Assembly (NCBI GenBank): GCA_038211735.1
Contig: JBBQVK010000001.1
Coordinates: 124,001-188,000, forward strand
Source of the DNA: JBBQVK01 sp038211735
GTDB taxonomy: Bacteria > Patescibacteriota > Gracilibacteria > Absconditabacterales > Absconditicoccaceae
Direction: 5' to 3'
DNA length: 64,000 nt
Positions 54,892-64,000 of this stretch are shown piece after piece (positions within the stretch are counted from its first letter, which is position 1; each line of letters opens with the position of its first letter). The position numbers and the translations under genes were made by a program. The notes below the pieces were generated by a model, which had not been told where the DNA came from, searched no databases, and worked only from the letters and a program-made list of their open reading frames with translations.

Positions 54892-55872
54892 ATGCCACTT
54901 ATCGGAAAAAAAGATGTTTTAGATGGAACCAAACTCAGCAGAAGGCATAGCGTTTTTAAAGATCTCTACACCAAACAAAAACAAGCTATTTGGTTCCCAG
55001 AAGAGATTAATATTCAGCAAGATTTAAGCGATTACCAAGGATTACCCCAAGATGAGAAAGATTTATTTCATCAACTAGTTGCGTATTTTACAACTACAGA
55101 GCTCCTCGTCCAGAACGTACTTGGTGAGTCATTCTATCCCTATGTTATGGATCCAAGAGCAAAGATGGCTATGACCGTTCAGATGTTCATGGAAGACATT
55201 CATAGTGATTTTTTCGAGCAGATTCTCAATAGTTTCAACCTTGATCATGAAACACTCTACAAGATAGCTGAAAGCAACCCAATCATCAAGCAAAAACAAG
55301 AGATGGTAGCGCACTATGCAAACAAGATCTCTGTAAGTCATGGTGGTGTTGACCCTGACTCGCTCGAAGGAAAGAAAGCAATCTTGATGGCGATTTTGAT
55401 CAACAATGTGATCCAGGAAGGTACATGGTTTTATACAGGATTCGCTCTCTTCTTTGCGATGAGAGAGACCGGAAAGATGACCAACATCTGTAACGGTGTT
55501 GATCTCGTGCTAATTGATGAAAGCTTCCATATGAGGATGGGAGTAGAGATGATTCTTACCATGATTGAAGAGACACCTGAAATATTAGATGATGATGCGT
55601 TCGTGGCCCATGTACAGAAATGTGTGGTGGACGGAACAGAACTCGAACTAGTCTTCCTCAAACAATTGCTTGGTGACAGACAAATCTTTGGTCTTTCATA
55701 CAACGAAATGGCAACCTATCTCAAATATATTACTGACAGAAGACTATCAGAAATCGGATTCGTTCCTCATTATATGGTCGATAGTAATCCTATAAAGTTC
55801 TTAGAAAAACAAGACTTGATGACCTTACAGAACTTCTTCGAAACAACTCCAAATCAATACACTAATTTCTAA
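54892..55872 (+). CDS. nrdB: Class I ribonucleotide reductase beta subunit, class Ic-like
   Basis: 326 aa. Metal ligands are E70, E101, H104, E176, E210 and H213. The position of the radical tyrosine (four after the ligand His, in EDIHSDFF) is Phe108, and the first ligand is Glu rather than Asp. Both are features of the Mn/Fe enzyme of Chlamydia (class Ic). It passes the radical to NrdA for dNTP synthesis. No UGA in the frame. The alpha subunit gene follows after 36 nt. Confidence 0.92.
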   Translation: MPLIGKKDVLDGTKLSRRHSVFKDLYTKQKQAIWFPEEINIQQDLSDYQGLPQDEKDLFHQLVAYFTTTELLVQNVLGESFYPYVMDPRAKMAMTVQMFMEDIHSDFFEQILNSFNLDHETLYKIAESNPIIKQKQEMVAHYANKISVSHGGVDPDSLEGKKAILMAILINNVIQEGTWFYTGFALFFAMRETGKMTNICNGVDLVLIDESFHMRMGVEMILTMIEETPEILDDDAFVAHVQKCVVDGTELELVFLKQLLGDRQIFGLSYNEMATYLKYITDRRLSEIGFVPHYMVDSNPIKFLEKQDLMTLQNFFETTPNQYTNF

Positions 55873-55908
55873 ATTTTTTACTATCCTAATAGTCACCTTC
55901 ATATCACC

Positions 55909-58440
55909 ATGTCCAAAGTAGTAATCAAAAGAGACGGTACGCAAGAGCCGTTCAAGACCGAAAGAATCGTCAAAGCGATGCAAGCTGTTATCGAACCACT
56001 CCACGTGGACGATCCGTTCATCCCTATGTTCAAGATCATCAAAAACTTCGAGATGAAGTTACCTGATCAGGTAACGACCGAAGAGATTGATAAGCTCTTG
56101 CTCAAAGCGATCGAAGGCCTTATCAGTGACGATCCTATCTACGATGACATCGCTACTAGTCAACTAGTAATGATCATCAATGAAGGCGTCAATAAACGTT
56201 TCAAAAGTTTCAGGGAGTATATAGAATATGGTATCAGTGAAGGCCTTCTCAATGAAAAACTCAAAGAGTTCGACATCGATTCATTGGAACTTAGTTTCAA
56301 TTACGAATACGATAAAGAGCTTAACTATTTTGGGTTGCATACCCTCCAGGACAGATACCTCGTAAGGGATAGAAAGCATGCAATCATTGAAAAACCACAA
56401 TGGATGTGGATGAGAGTTGCTATGGGATTGTCACTCAATGAGGCAGACAAAGAAGGATTTACACTCAACCTTTACAAGAAGTTTGCACAACTCAAATATA
56501 TCCATTCGACGCCCACCCTCTACAATGCTTGAACTCCTAGCAGTCAGTTAAGTAGCTGTTATATCAACGTCGTAGAAGACAGTATCGAAAGTATTATGGC
56601 TAAAGGTGCAGAGACAGCATATTTTGCAAAATTTGCAGGAGGTGTAGGAACTTCTATCACCAAGTTGAGAGCGAGTGGTTCACATATCAAGTCACTCAAT
56701 GCCAAATCTAGTGGACCGATTCCTTTTGTCAAAATATATGATACGATCATCAACTCTATCTTCCAAGGGGGAAGAAGAAGAGCTTCACAAGTACTCTATA
56801 TGGAACCATGGCATTATAACTTCGAAGAGTTCCTAGAACTCAAAGAGACTAATTGAAACGACTATGTCAGAACGAGAAGTCTTAATACGGCTTGCCGATT
56901 GCCAGATGAGTTTATGCAAAGAGTGGTGAACGACCAAGACCGATATATGGTAGATCCAAAAGAGTGTGTGGAACTTACCGAAACACGAGGTGAAGAGTTT
57001 TCACACCATTATGATCAGATCGCGGGAAGGGCTGAACGTGGAGAACTCAAACTGGTAAAAAAAGTAAGAGCACAAGAACTCTATAGAAAAATTTTGATGA
57101 TGGCTGCAAAGACAGGAAACTACTGGCTTACTTTCAAAGACAGGCACAACGAGTTCAACCAAGCTGCTAGTTATAGCATGATTCACTCATCAAATCTCTG
57201 TACCGAGATCAGTATCGCTAATAGTGAAAAAAGTACGGCAGTCTGTACGCTTGCTTCTATTAACCTCGCACGTGTTACGCACGATACATTGAGAAAGAAA
57301 TCAGATATTGCTTCTATGAGTCTCACCCAAAAATATAATTTGATCAACCGGGATGATCTTAAGCAGACGGTCCATATTGCTATTAGGGCGTTGGACAATG
57401 TCTTAGAAATTAACTACTACCCTTCTCCAGAAGCAAGGAAAAATTCGCTTGATCTTAGACCTCTAGGATTAGGAGTTATGGGATTTGGTGAGTTACTTAT
57501 TATGCTTGGCATTGCGTATGATAGCAAAGACGCACTTGAGCTTTCAGACCAACTAGGTGCCTTTATCTATACAGAGGCATTAGCTCAGTCTAAACTACTT
57601 GCGAAAGAAAGAGGTGCATTTGCAGACTGGGATGCTAAGCGTTATCCATATGAAGCAAGAAGAAACGCATTATTGGTTGCTATCGCTCCTACTGCATCAA
57701 TTAGTAATATTTGCGGAACATCTAGTGGTATCGAAAACTACTTTGCAAATGTATACTCAAGGGAGACACTTAGTGGAAAATATACTATTATCGTAAGACA
57801 ACTTGTGGAACAACTCAAAGAGAAAGGATTGTGGAATGAAGATATGAAAGAGATGGTAGTGGCTAGCGGGGGAAGTATTCAAGCAATTGAAGCGCTCGCT
57901 GAACATATCGATATCAGCCTCTTCAAGACCGTCTATGAAACATCTCCGTATGCACAAGTTGATGTAGCTGCAGTTCGACAAAAACACGTCGATCAAGCAA
58001 TCTCTAGAAACATGTATATGAAAGAAAGTCTTAGAGATCAACTCTTCGATATCTATGTGTATGCATGGAAGTCAGGGTTGAAATCTACCTACTACTGCTT
58101 TATCGAGAAGACTATCCAAGGAGAGAAGTATACACAAAAGGTAAACAAGAGAGGTGACAGACGTGGATTCGGTACTGGCCCAGCTACCACGACAACGGTC
58201 GCTACTGGCGGTGAGACGGTAGAAGCGCCATCAAACCAAGAGGTAGTTGCAGAAGTTACGATCGAGTATGCTGCTGCTGAAGTAAGTAGCGACCTCGTTC
58301 ACGACAAAGTTGCAATCGAAGCTACATTAAGAGCTGAAAAGGGTGATGAATACGTCGACAAATTGAAAGCCTGAACGCTTTATGACGGTGCTTGCCCCAT
58401 TGACCCATTCGAGAAGGTTATGTGTGTAAGTTGCCAATAA
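55909..58440 (+). CDS. nrdA: Class I ribonucleotide reductase alpha subunit
   Basis: 843 aa. An ATP-cone is at 1-95. The catalytic region has LSSCYINVVEDS (first active-site Cys), SSNLCTEI (Cys/Glu pair), PTASISNICGTSSG and the redox partner CTLASINLARV. The C-terminal swinging arm ends CVSCQ with a C-x-x-C. UGA supplies Gly at three places, including the one before the last 21 residues, so a standard-code reading would lose the redox Cys pair. A terminator follows. Confidence 0.95.
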
Positions 58441-58460
58441 ACGTCTTCTAAGATTCCGAT

Positions 58461-58488
58461 ATAAAACCCTCTTTGCAGAGGGTTTTAT
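58461..58488 (+). terminator. Rho-independent terminator of the nrdBA operon
   Basis: ATAAAACCCTCT-TTGC-AGAGGGTTTTAT, 12-bp stem with T run. Confidence 0.88.
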
Positions 58489-58504
58489 TGTTGTTCATAA
58501 ACTA

Positions 58505-58532
58505 TTGACTTTTTTGACTAAACGATTATAGA
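58505..58532 (+). promoter_or_regulatory. Probable promoter
   Basis: TTGACT (58505-58510), 16-bp spacer, TATAGA (58527-58532), 28 bp before the ATG at 58561. Confidence 0.55.
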
Positions 58533-58560
58533 ATATATGTTTATTACTTCCAGTAGTATT

Positions 58561-58815
58561 ATGAATCAAGAAGAATGGGATCATTTTGTAAGTGAAAATC
58601 AAGAGTTAAACCTAAAAGCAGCTAGGAAAAGTAGAAAAAATGCGTTGGTGCGTAATTTAAACGCAGCGATAAGCGGTACATTAGTCCCTTATTCAAGAAA
58701 GAGTGCCAATATATGTGGTATACAGGTATTTAATGGACAGGTGGAAAAAATACGAACAAATAATGATAAAACCGACTATTCGGTACTTCTTACAAACGAT
58801 TTATCTCTGCGTTAA
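58561..58815 (+). CDS. Small basic protein, 84 aa (paralogue of 58858)
   Basis: MNQEEWDHFVSENQEL then a basic helix RKSRKNALVRNLNAAISGTL. The same pattern (RKKAIIGKMKAALKGTL) occurs in the next gene, so the two are likely tandem duplicates. ATG 58561 is preferred to 58537. Function unknown; the basic helix could bind RNA or DNA. Confidence 0.55.
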   Translation: MNQEEWDHFVSENQELNLKAARKSRKNALVRNLNAAISGTLVPYSRKSANICGIQVFNGQVEKIRTNNDKTDYSVLLTNDLSLR

Positions 58816-58857
58816 TCTAATAGTTTGGTAATTATTTATCCCGCACTCCTCCCCACC

Positions 58858-59061
58858 ATGACCTACGTTATCACTCATAGATCACCCACACTTCCACAAA
58901 GTGAACTACCACAAGAAGAGAGAGATGCATTGGGTAGATATTTAAGCCAGACCTACCAAGAAAGAGTAGTGAGAGAAACAAATCGTAAAAAAGCAATCAT
59001 TGGAAAAATGAAAGCAGCACTAAAAGGAACATTACGTCAACCCACACAACCAAAGAACTAA
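58858..59061 (+). CDS. Small basic protein, 67 aa (paralogue of 58561)
   Basis: Begins MTYVITHRSPTLPQ and carries EERDALGRYLSQ and the basic helix RKKAIIGKMKAALKGTL. No UGA. It ends before a strong terminator. Unrecognised. Confidence 0.6.
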   Translation: MTYVITHRSPTLPQSELPQEERDALGRYLSQTYQERVVRETNRKKAIIGKMKAALKGTLRQPTQPKN

Positions 59062-59079
59062 TAATACATTTCACCAACA

Positions 59080-59112
59080 AAAAAACCTCCGATTGCTCGG
59101 AGGTTTTTTTTA
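59080..59112. terminator. Bidirectional terminator
   Basis: AAAAAACCTCCGA-TTGC-TCGGAGGTTTTTT between convergent genes at 59061 and 59129. Confidence 0.92.
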
Positions 59113-59128
59113 GATTATGAAGTTGGAA

Positions 59129-59371
59129 TTATTCCATGTCTTCGTCATCTTGCTGTGCAGAAGAAGAACCTCCGTTTGCAGGAGATACAGCTTTAGCAGC
59201 AGGGCGTCCATCTTTTCCAGAACCTTCAGTGAAATTTACTGCATCACCTTCAGCTGGTATGTACCCTTCAGCACATTCACTCACGTGAAAGAAAAGATCC
59301 TTGCTTCCATCTTGTGGAACAATGAATCCAAATCCTTTACCTTCGTTGTAGAACTTTACAGATCCTAACAT
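59129..59371 (-). CDS. csp: Cold-shock domain protein
   Basis: 80 aa. The CSD carries GSVKFYNEGKGFGFIVP (RNP1) and DLFFHVSE (RNP2), with a short Ser/Gln/acidic tail. It binds single-stranded RNA and DNA as a chaperone. No UGA. Ends in TAA. Confidence 0.93.
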   Translation of the reverse strand: MLGSVKFYNEGKGFGFIVPQDGSKDLFFHVSECAEGYIPAEGDAVNFTEGSGKDGRPAAKAVSPANGGSSSAQQDDEDME

Positions 59372-59561
59372 AATGTGTTTGTTGTATAGAGAATTAAAAG
59401 CGCCTACCCATTACAGATAAGTTTTAAGCCATCACTTCTAATCTTTGTTTGAAAAAGATATATAAGGTAATAAGCTACGTGTATAGGAGTTTTTAGGCTT
59501 GTCCAATCGGACGCCATATATATACCCAAAAATGCTCCAAATGCAAGTGAATTGCAAATTT

Positions 59562-61115
59562 TTATGCAATACTTTCTTTGAGCTTCTCCCGTAACCTAAC
59601 CATCGCTCGCGTATCTTGCTTACAATACTCCAACAGATTGGTCTGTACTTGGGCCTGTTCGATGAACTCAAACTGCCCTGAGATCAAACGCATCAGTAAA
59701 TCAGCTGCTACTGCTCCATTTGGTACCGCCATTCATTTGTAACTAATATCAGTGAGCACAGGCAAGACGTTCTTAATCGATGCCGATCCTTCGAACTTTC
59801 TATCGAAATATAATTGTTTACTAAACACCTCCATCAGATCGAATGTATGGTCGTTGATATATTGAAATTTTTCTGCCAAATCTGGGAAGAGTTTACCAAT
59901 CTCAGCATTTCTATAGTTCTCAAACCCTTTATACCAAACGATTCGCGTCCCTTGGCGACAATCGTCCATATCTGTCAACATTTTGTTAACAAGTTGTTCA
60001 TTTGTCTTTGCGCCTGGTTCGAGTAGTCCTTGGAAGTGAGTAGTAGTGCCATCGGCTTCCACTTTGTGCAATGAGTACTGCACCACGATCTGTTGTCGTG
60101 AGCAGGTACCATCGAACACAGGAATAGGGTTACTGATCGTTTCATAGTCATAGAAATACAATGGATACACGAGTGTCTCCAGTTCATGAGCGATCGCTTC
60201 TTTATCGATCACGACCTCACCTTTTTTTCGTAACTGCAAATATCTATAGGCAGGCGTCTCTTCCAACTTAGCATTTCTCAGCAGTTCTATATCTTCATCC
60301 TCAAGCGATGCTAAATCAGTCTTCCCAATATTGAGCAACTTCACTCTCTGCTCTGCACCCAAACGCGTGATCGACCGAATAGATCTCGCTGGTGGTTCCT
60401 TCCCATAATAAGTCATATAATCGCTGCCATCATAAGGAAACTTCGCAGTAAACGTTTCAAGATCCATCGTCATCGCTTGTCTCATCAATCCTAAGATTCT
60501 CTCTATTTCTGTATCAGGCCAAAGCTCATCACTGACTAGTTCTTGTTTAATTAGTTGTGTCGGATCGATCTCGCCATGTCTGATATACTCTTTGTTGAGA
60601 TGCGCGATATAACATTTACCAGAAAATTTATCACCGAGTACTCTACGAAGCACATAGTTTTGGATACTGACGTCTGCGAGGAGATCAGAAATAACTCCAC
60701 CCACTTTTCCATCGCTACGGGAGTCCTTATGAATTTTATTTTTTGCTTTTACTTCGACCAAGTCATATTTGCCATCTTGGCCAGGCACCAGAAAGTCACA
60801 CTTTACAAATAGGTCTTCTCGGACAAACGCAGGTTGGTAGATTACCCCCGTCGCCTGCTCCATGACCTTCATCGTCCTCTGGTAGTACGTTCCATGCCGA
60901 TCTTTCCGCATTTTTTCCGTATCTATCAGCGCAATCGTGCGATCCGGATAGATCCTCTTCACCATCTCCTCGACCGACTGCCCTATCGCCAACCCATCCA
61001 TATCGCCATACATCTCCTCCTGTATCAATCCATACGTTTTCTTGTCGTTACAATGCCACCAAGCAAGCTTAGGAGACGCACAAAACTCTACAAAAAGTGA
61101 TTTGGTGAGGTACAT
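59562..61115 (-). CDS. DUF2779 protein: RecB/Cas4-like plus DEDD exonuclease-like domains
   Basis: 517 aa. Residues 1-210 carry a PD-(D/E)XK nuclease core (DFLVPGQDGKYDLVEVKAK, with D and E-x-K). Residues 330-517 fit an RNase H-like exonuclease: FYDYETI (D-x-E), the region HTFDLMEVF and a final LLEYCKQDTRAMVRL. This is the DUF2779 architecture. One UGA Gly lies near 461. ATG 61115 starts the family homology. Role in DNA repair or defence is inferred from the domains. Confidence 0.8.
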
Positions 61116-61254
61116 GGGGTTTTGGGAACTATAAATAGGAAACTTATAATGAGGATGGGGTGGGTTGCAAGGAGGGTTTAATCTATTGAGAAAAAATAAA
61201 AACAGCGTAACGGTTTAGTTAAAATAGGATTGAAGCATAAATCTTAAAGGATAT

Positions 61255-61285
61255 ACACGAAGGAACACAGTCCTTCGTGTTTTTG
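61255..61285 (+). terminator. Rho-independent terminator
   Basis: ACACGAAGGA-ACACAG-TCCTTCGTGT then T5. It lies between the DUF2779 promoter side and the RiPP cluster, with no plus-strand gene before it; a short transcript from 61116-61254 may end here. Confidence 0.8.
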
Positions 61286-61301
61286 ATTTTTATTTGTTAA
61301 T

Positions 61302-61307
61302 TATACT
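61302..61307 (+). promoter_or_regulatory. -10 element of the RiPP operon
   Basis: TATACT, 34 bp before the ATG at 61342. The -35 is not clear. Confidence 0.35.
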
Positions 61308-61341
61308 TAGCATAGACTACCCTCGCTACAAAGAACAATGG

Positions 61342-62055
61342 ATGGTGGAAGCAACACCGGGTGAATGTAGTATTGCGTGTGTAATGTCAGTACTGAATTA
61401 TTTTTGGTATACAAATTTTGACAGAAGAGATTCTCGAAATATAATGCAACTCTTTAAACATTGAGCATATAGGGAAAACCAAGATGCAGTATTGTCTGAA
61501 GAAGAGATAGCTTTGAGATTAGCAGAATTATGACTGACAACGGGAGTTTGATATTCATGCAAAAAAAACGACTGGCTTGACTATGTAGTTGAACCAACAG
61601 GCGAAAAGTACAAAAAATTCCTTAAGCTGGAGTATCACACCTATATCCAATGAGATTATCGGGTCGATCCAAATGATCGGTTTACAGTTGCTGATGGACA
61701 CAAAGCTGTTCTAACAGATACCACTATTAGTAAGCAAGTCTTCGCAAACGAGTCCATCAAGAAAAATTGGGAAGTGGATATTACAAAAGCAGTTTCTATG
61801 CATATGTGACCATGAACTTTGTTTGTTGTATGAGTTGATTCATATGTCTTACATGGGAAAGTGCGTTGAGATAATGAACCTTTATGAGGACATGTTGTCG
61901 TTACTACAGGGATACAAGATTGAAATTACATTGTCTATGATCCAGGTCCAGCCGCAGGATACGGTATACCAATTCCTACCAAGCAATTCGAAGATGCATT
62001 CCTTGCCCGATGAGAGGGTGTATTTGTTCAAGTGACTGAAAAAGATGAGGATTAA
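61342..62055 (+). CDS. C39-like cysteine peptidase
   Basis: 237 aa. The catalytic Cys lies in GECSIACVMSVLNYF at the N-terminus, the His in LGGHVVVTTGI near 190 and an Asp in YIVYDPGP near 204, the Cys-His-Asp order of peptidase C39/papain-like folds. About 12 UGA-encoded Gly. It has no ABC-transporter domain and no signal peptide. The frame is open for 45 nt upstream of the ATG and encodes a Gln that could be the oxyanion residue, so an earlier non-ATG start is possible. The stop overlaps the SagB-like gene by 11 bp, implying co-translation and a role in processing the RiPP. Confidence 0.7.
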
Positions 62056-62995
62056 TAACCTTGCACGCTTTTTTCATAAAGATAAAGAAATCATTATCAA
62101 AACTTATACGTGAGAAACCGTAATTACCTATAGTGCAGAGGTATATGATTTTATTGTTCATATATTCCTAACTCACCAAATACCTTCTGTATATTATCCA
62201 CGAAAAGACAGTATATTAAAGTTATTACATCAGATAAACTTTATACTTCCGGATGAATGTTGAAACTATCCTCTTGAGTCACTTGAAAGCCATGCATTCT
62301 GAAATAATCCCACCCTAACATACCAAGAACTTTCAGTAGAGGAGATGAACTATATTTATAATAATATTTGAAACACACTGTCCAATGCTATCAATCTATC
62401 CGATTTCAACGAAATCAACGTAAATCCAGTTATCTATAATGCATCTACTCGACATAATAGCCACTGAAAGTCGGTTAGATTTTCTTTCTGAGAGGAAAAT
62501 AGCTCTAAATTTCTAGCAGAAGAGTACACTGCGCTTTTGATGTCCATATTTAAAAAAAATAATGAATGACATCAAAGGTATGGTAGCGGAGGATGATTAT
62601 ATTCAGTATTTCCTATCTTAATACTAAAAGACAGTTCTGTTGCTCTATATGATATCCATAATCAAAAAATATATACTACTCACATTGAGTGATCTTATGA
62701 TAATATAGTTAGTAGCATCCTGCCTCAAGACAATGATTTTTCTCAGTATAATGCGTATATCTTGCTTTGTAGTAACCCTGAATTCGTTTTTAAGAAGTAT
62801 GGGAATAGAGGGTATAGATACATCTTAATGGAATCAGGTGCTATAGGGAGTATAACACGTAATGATGCAATACAGTTTCAAAAATGATATTTGGAAATCC
62901 AATGATTTCTAGACCATAAAATATGATCAATAATCACCAATTGCAGATATCAAAACCACGATATTTTTATTCTTCATTTGATCGGTCTTACTTAA
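62045..62995 (+). CDS. sagB: SagB-type FMN-dependent dehydrogenase
   Basis: 316 aa. The C-terminal nitroreductase-type domain shows the SagB pattern: RYGSGGGLYSVFPILIL near 182, RYILMESGAIGS near 260 and YLEIQGFLDHKIG near 283. SagB enzymes oxidise azolines made by the YcaO cyclodehydratase to azoles. Ten or more UGA-encoded Gly, including two in the key motifs. Overlaps the genes on both sides (11 bp and one base, TAATG). Confidence 0.85.
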
Positions 62996-64000
62996 TGTTT
63001 ATTATTTGAAAAGATTTTATCTTAAATTATCATAACAATAATCTTGTTAGGATTGGAGGAGATTATAAAAAGATTTCAGAAAAGATTATTAAGTCGTTCA
63101 ATAAAAACGACTTACATATAAGTATCAATAATTATTATAGTTCTGGAAAGGATAAAAGAGACCTCTACTATATAGATAGTCTTAGAAAAAGAGTATTTAT
63201 AGTAAATATTTCTTTGCTTAAAAAGTATGGAATACATAAAATTTATAAACTACTCTGAGGATTTACCCAAAATAGCTTTGAGGAGAACATACTAAGATGC
63301 CAGATTTATTGACCTTTGCCCCACTTTAGTAAACAGGCTATAAAGTCTGAAATGGATCTAATAAAAAACTGCTTTATTATCAAATCATTTGATAAAAAAA
63401 ATAGTTTATACAGCTTTGAAACTTACTTCTCATTTGGATTATGAAAGTATGAATGACTATATAGCTGAAATATTGGTGGATGAGTAAGTAATAAAAAATG
63501 ATTAGCAAAAGCAAAATCTATTTCTGAGGCTATAGAAAGGCTTTCTGCGAGCATCACTCCTACAAAAATGCGCTTTCTTACGGGTAAAGAATTTAATTGA
63601 TATACAAAAAAGTTATTTTGAGCACACTGAGTATCTTTTCATAAAAATGCTGTGTGTAAATGATTTGCCTTATGAAGACAAAGCAAAAGCATTTATATTC
63701 CTACTGAAATACTATTTTATCCATACTTTGGCAGCATATATGGAAAATGAGCTACCTCATCTGGCATGGCAACTCATATGTCAAGTGAACTAGCAATACA
63801 AGCATGACTATTAGAGCTGATTGAAAGGGATTGATTTCTTTTATTTTGGCTCCTTAAGTCCTGATTTACAAAAATAGACACTGCTACCCTTCCGTTAAAA
63901 GTTCAGTATTTAATACAAAAGAATTTTAAAAATTATACTGTCGACATATTTTCTATAAAATTTGATAATACTGTTCCCATAATATTGGTAACTTGTAGAA
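62995..64000 (+). CDS. YcaO-domain cyclodehydratase (partial, cut by the window end)
   Basis: 335 residues visible. Residues 1-130 are an N-terminal region that may bind the leader peptide or the partner E1-like protein. The YcaO domain starts near 150 with NIGGGVSNKKGLAKAKSISE and EAIERLSAS, then YGKGATSSG and ELAIQAGLLELIERDGFLLFW, the nucleotide- and Mg-binding Glu motifs of the family. It converts Cys, Ser or Thr of a precursor peptide into azolines with ATP. More than 20 UGAs encode Gly. The start overlaps the SagB stop. Confidence 0.9.

Noticed and set aside
61116..61341. Precursor peptide gene for the RiPP operon upstream of the peptidase
   Set aside because: No ATG-started frame with a Cys/Ser/Thr-rich core is present; the region holds a terminator and a -10 element only.
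1..64000. UGA = Trp (Mycoplasma-type code)
   Set aside because: UGA sites align with Gly motifs (Walker A, PGRGS, GlmS CG), while conserved Trp residues use UGG.
1..64000. CRISPR array
   Set aside because: The only tandem repeats seen are in-frame coding repeats (39506-39611, near 44520 and near 45550) with no spacer structure, and there are no cas genes.

Overview
The window reads as one contig of a low-GC Patescibacteria (CPR) genome that uses the Gracilibacteria/Absconditabacteria (SR1) code, in which UGA encodes glycine (translation table 25). With UGA as stop, most genes shatter. With UGA as Gly they become full length, and the UGAs fall on invariant glycines: Gly2 of GlmS, the first Gly of the PilB Walker A, the DnaE PGRGS motif, the GIY-YIG region of UvrC and prepilin cleavage glycines. 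UGG remains Trp. True stops are UAA and UAG. All coordinates below use this code. No rRNA, tRNA or CRISPR array was recognised.

Layout. 1-12 kb: FtsE-like ATPase, P-type cation ATPase, a free-standing IleRS C-terminal domain, D-Tyr-tRNA deacylase, a PilB/T pilus ATPase, an HPF-like protein, GreA, UvrC, an FKBP lipoprotein and small membrane proteins. 12-16.5 kb is accessory: a DUF134 regulator behind a twin palindrome, an HNH nuclease gene inside a 14-bp inverted repeat, and a 2.7-kb insertion between 63-bp direct repeats carrying a PD-(D/E)XK nuclease, a 2-TM protein and a possible ncRNA. 16.5-31 kb: TerC, cyclopropane fatty acid synthase, lipoproteins, thioredoxin reductase, ThrRS, small membrane proteins, a rod-like RNA candidate, DUF488, GlmS and a fatty acid desaturase. 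31-35 kb: a DnaE polymerase that lacks its PHP domain, and two unknown proteins. 35.6-41.3 kb: a type IV pilus operon on the minus strand (PilN, PilO, PilC and four prepilin-like proteins) behind a good promoter. 41-46 kb: LigA and membrane proteins. 46-55 kb: GyrA with a histone-H1-like tail, RNase Y, several structured RNA candidates, an Lgt-like protein and a baseplate-J-like membrane protein. 55-59 kb: ribonucleotide reductase NrdB (Phe at the radical site, class Ic-like) and NrdA, two small basic paralogues and a cold-shock protein. 59.5-61 kb: a DUF2779 nuclease.

61.3-64.0 kb (end of window): three overlapping plus-strand genes encode a C39-like cysteine peptidase, a SagB-type flavin oxidoreductase and a YcaO cyclodehydratase cut by the window edge. 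This is the core of an azole/azoline (TOMM/LAP) RiPP pathway in a recoded CPR bacterium and is the most interesting system here. The precursor peptide, partner E1-like/RRE protein and exporter are not seen and would lie beyond base 64000.

The replication, repair and nucleotide genes fit a reduced genome whose housekeeping proteins have lost accessory domains: no PHP in DnaE, no TGS in ThrRS, no helix-hairpin-helix in UvrC, no zinc motif in PilB. The pilus genes and lipoproteins suit an episymbiont contacting a host cell.
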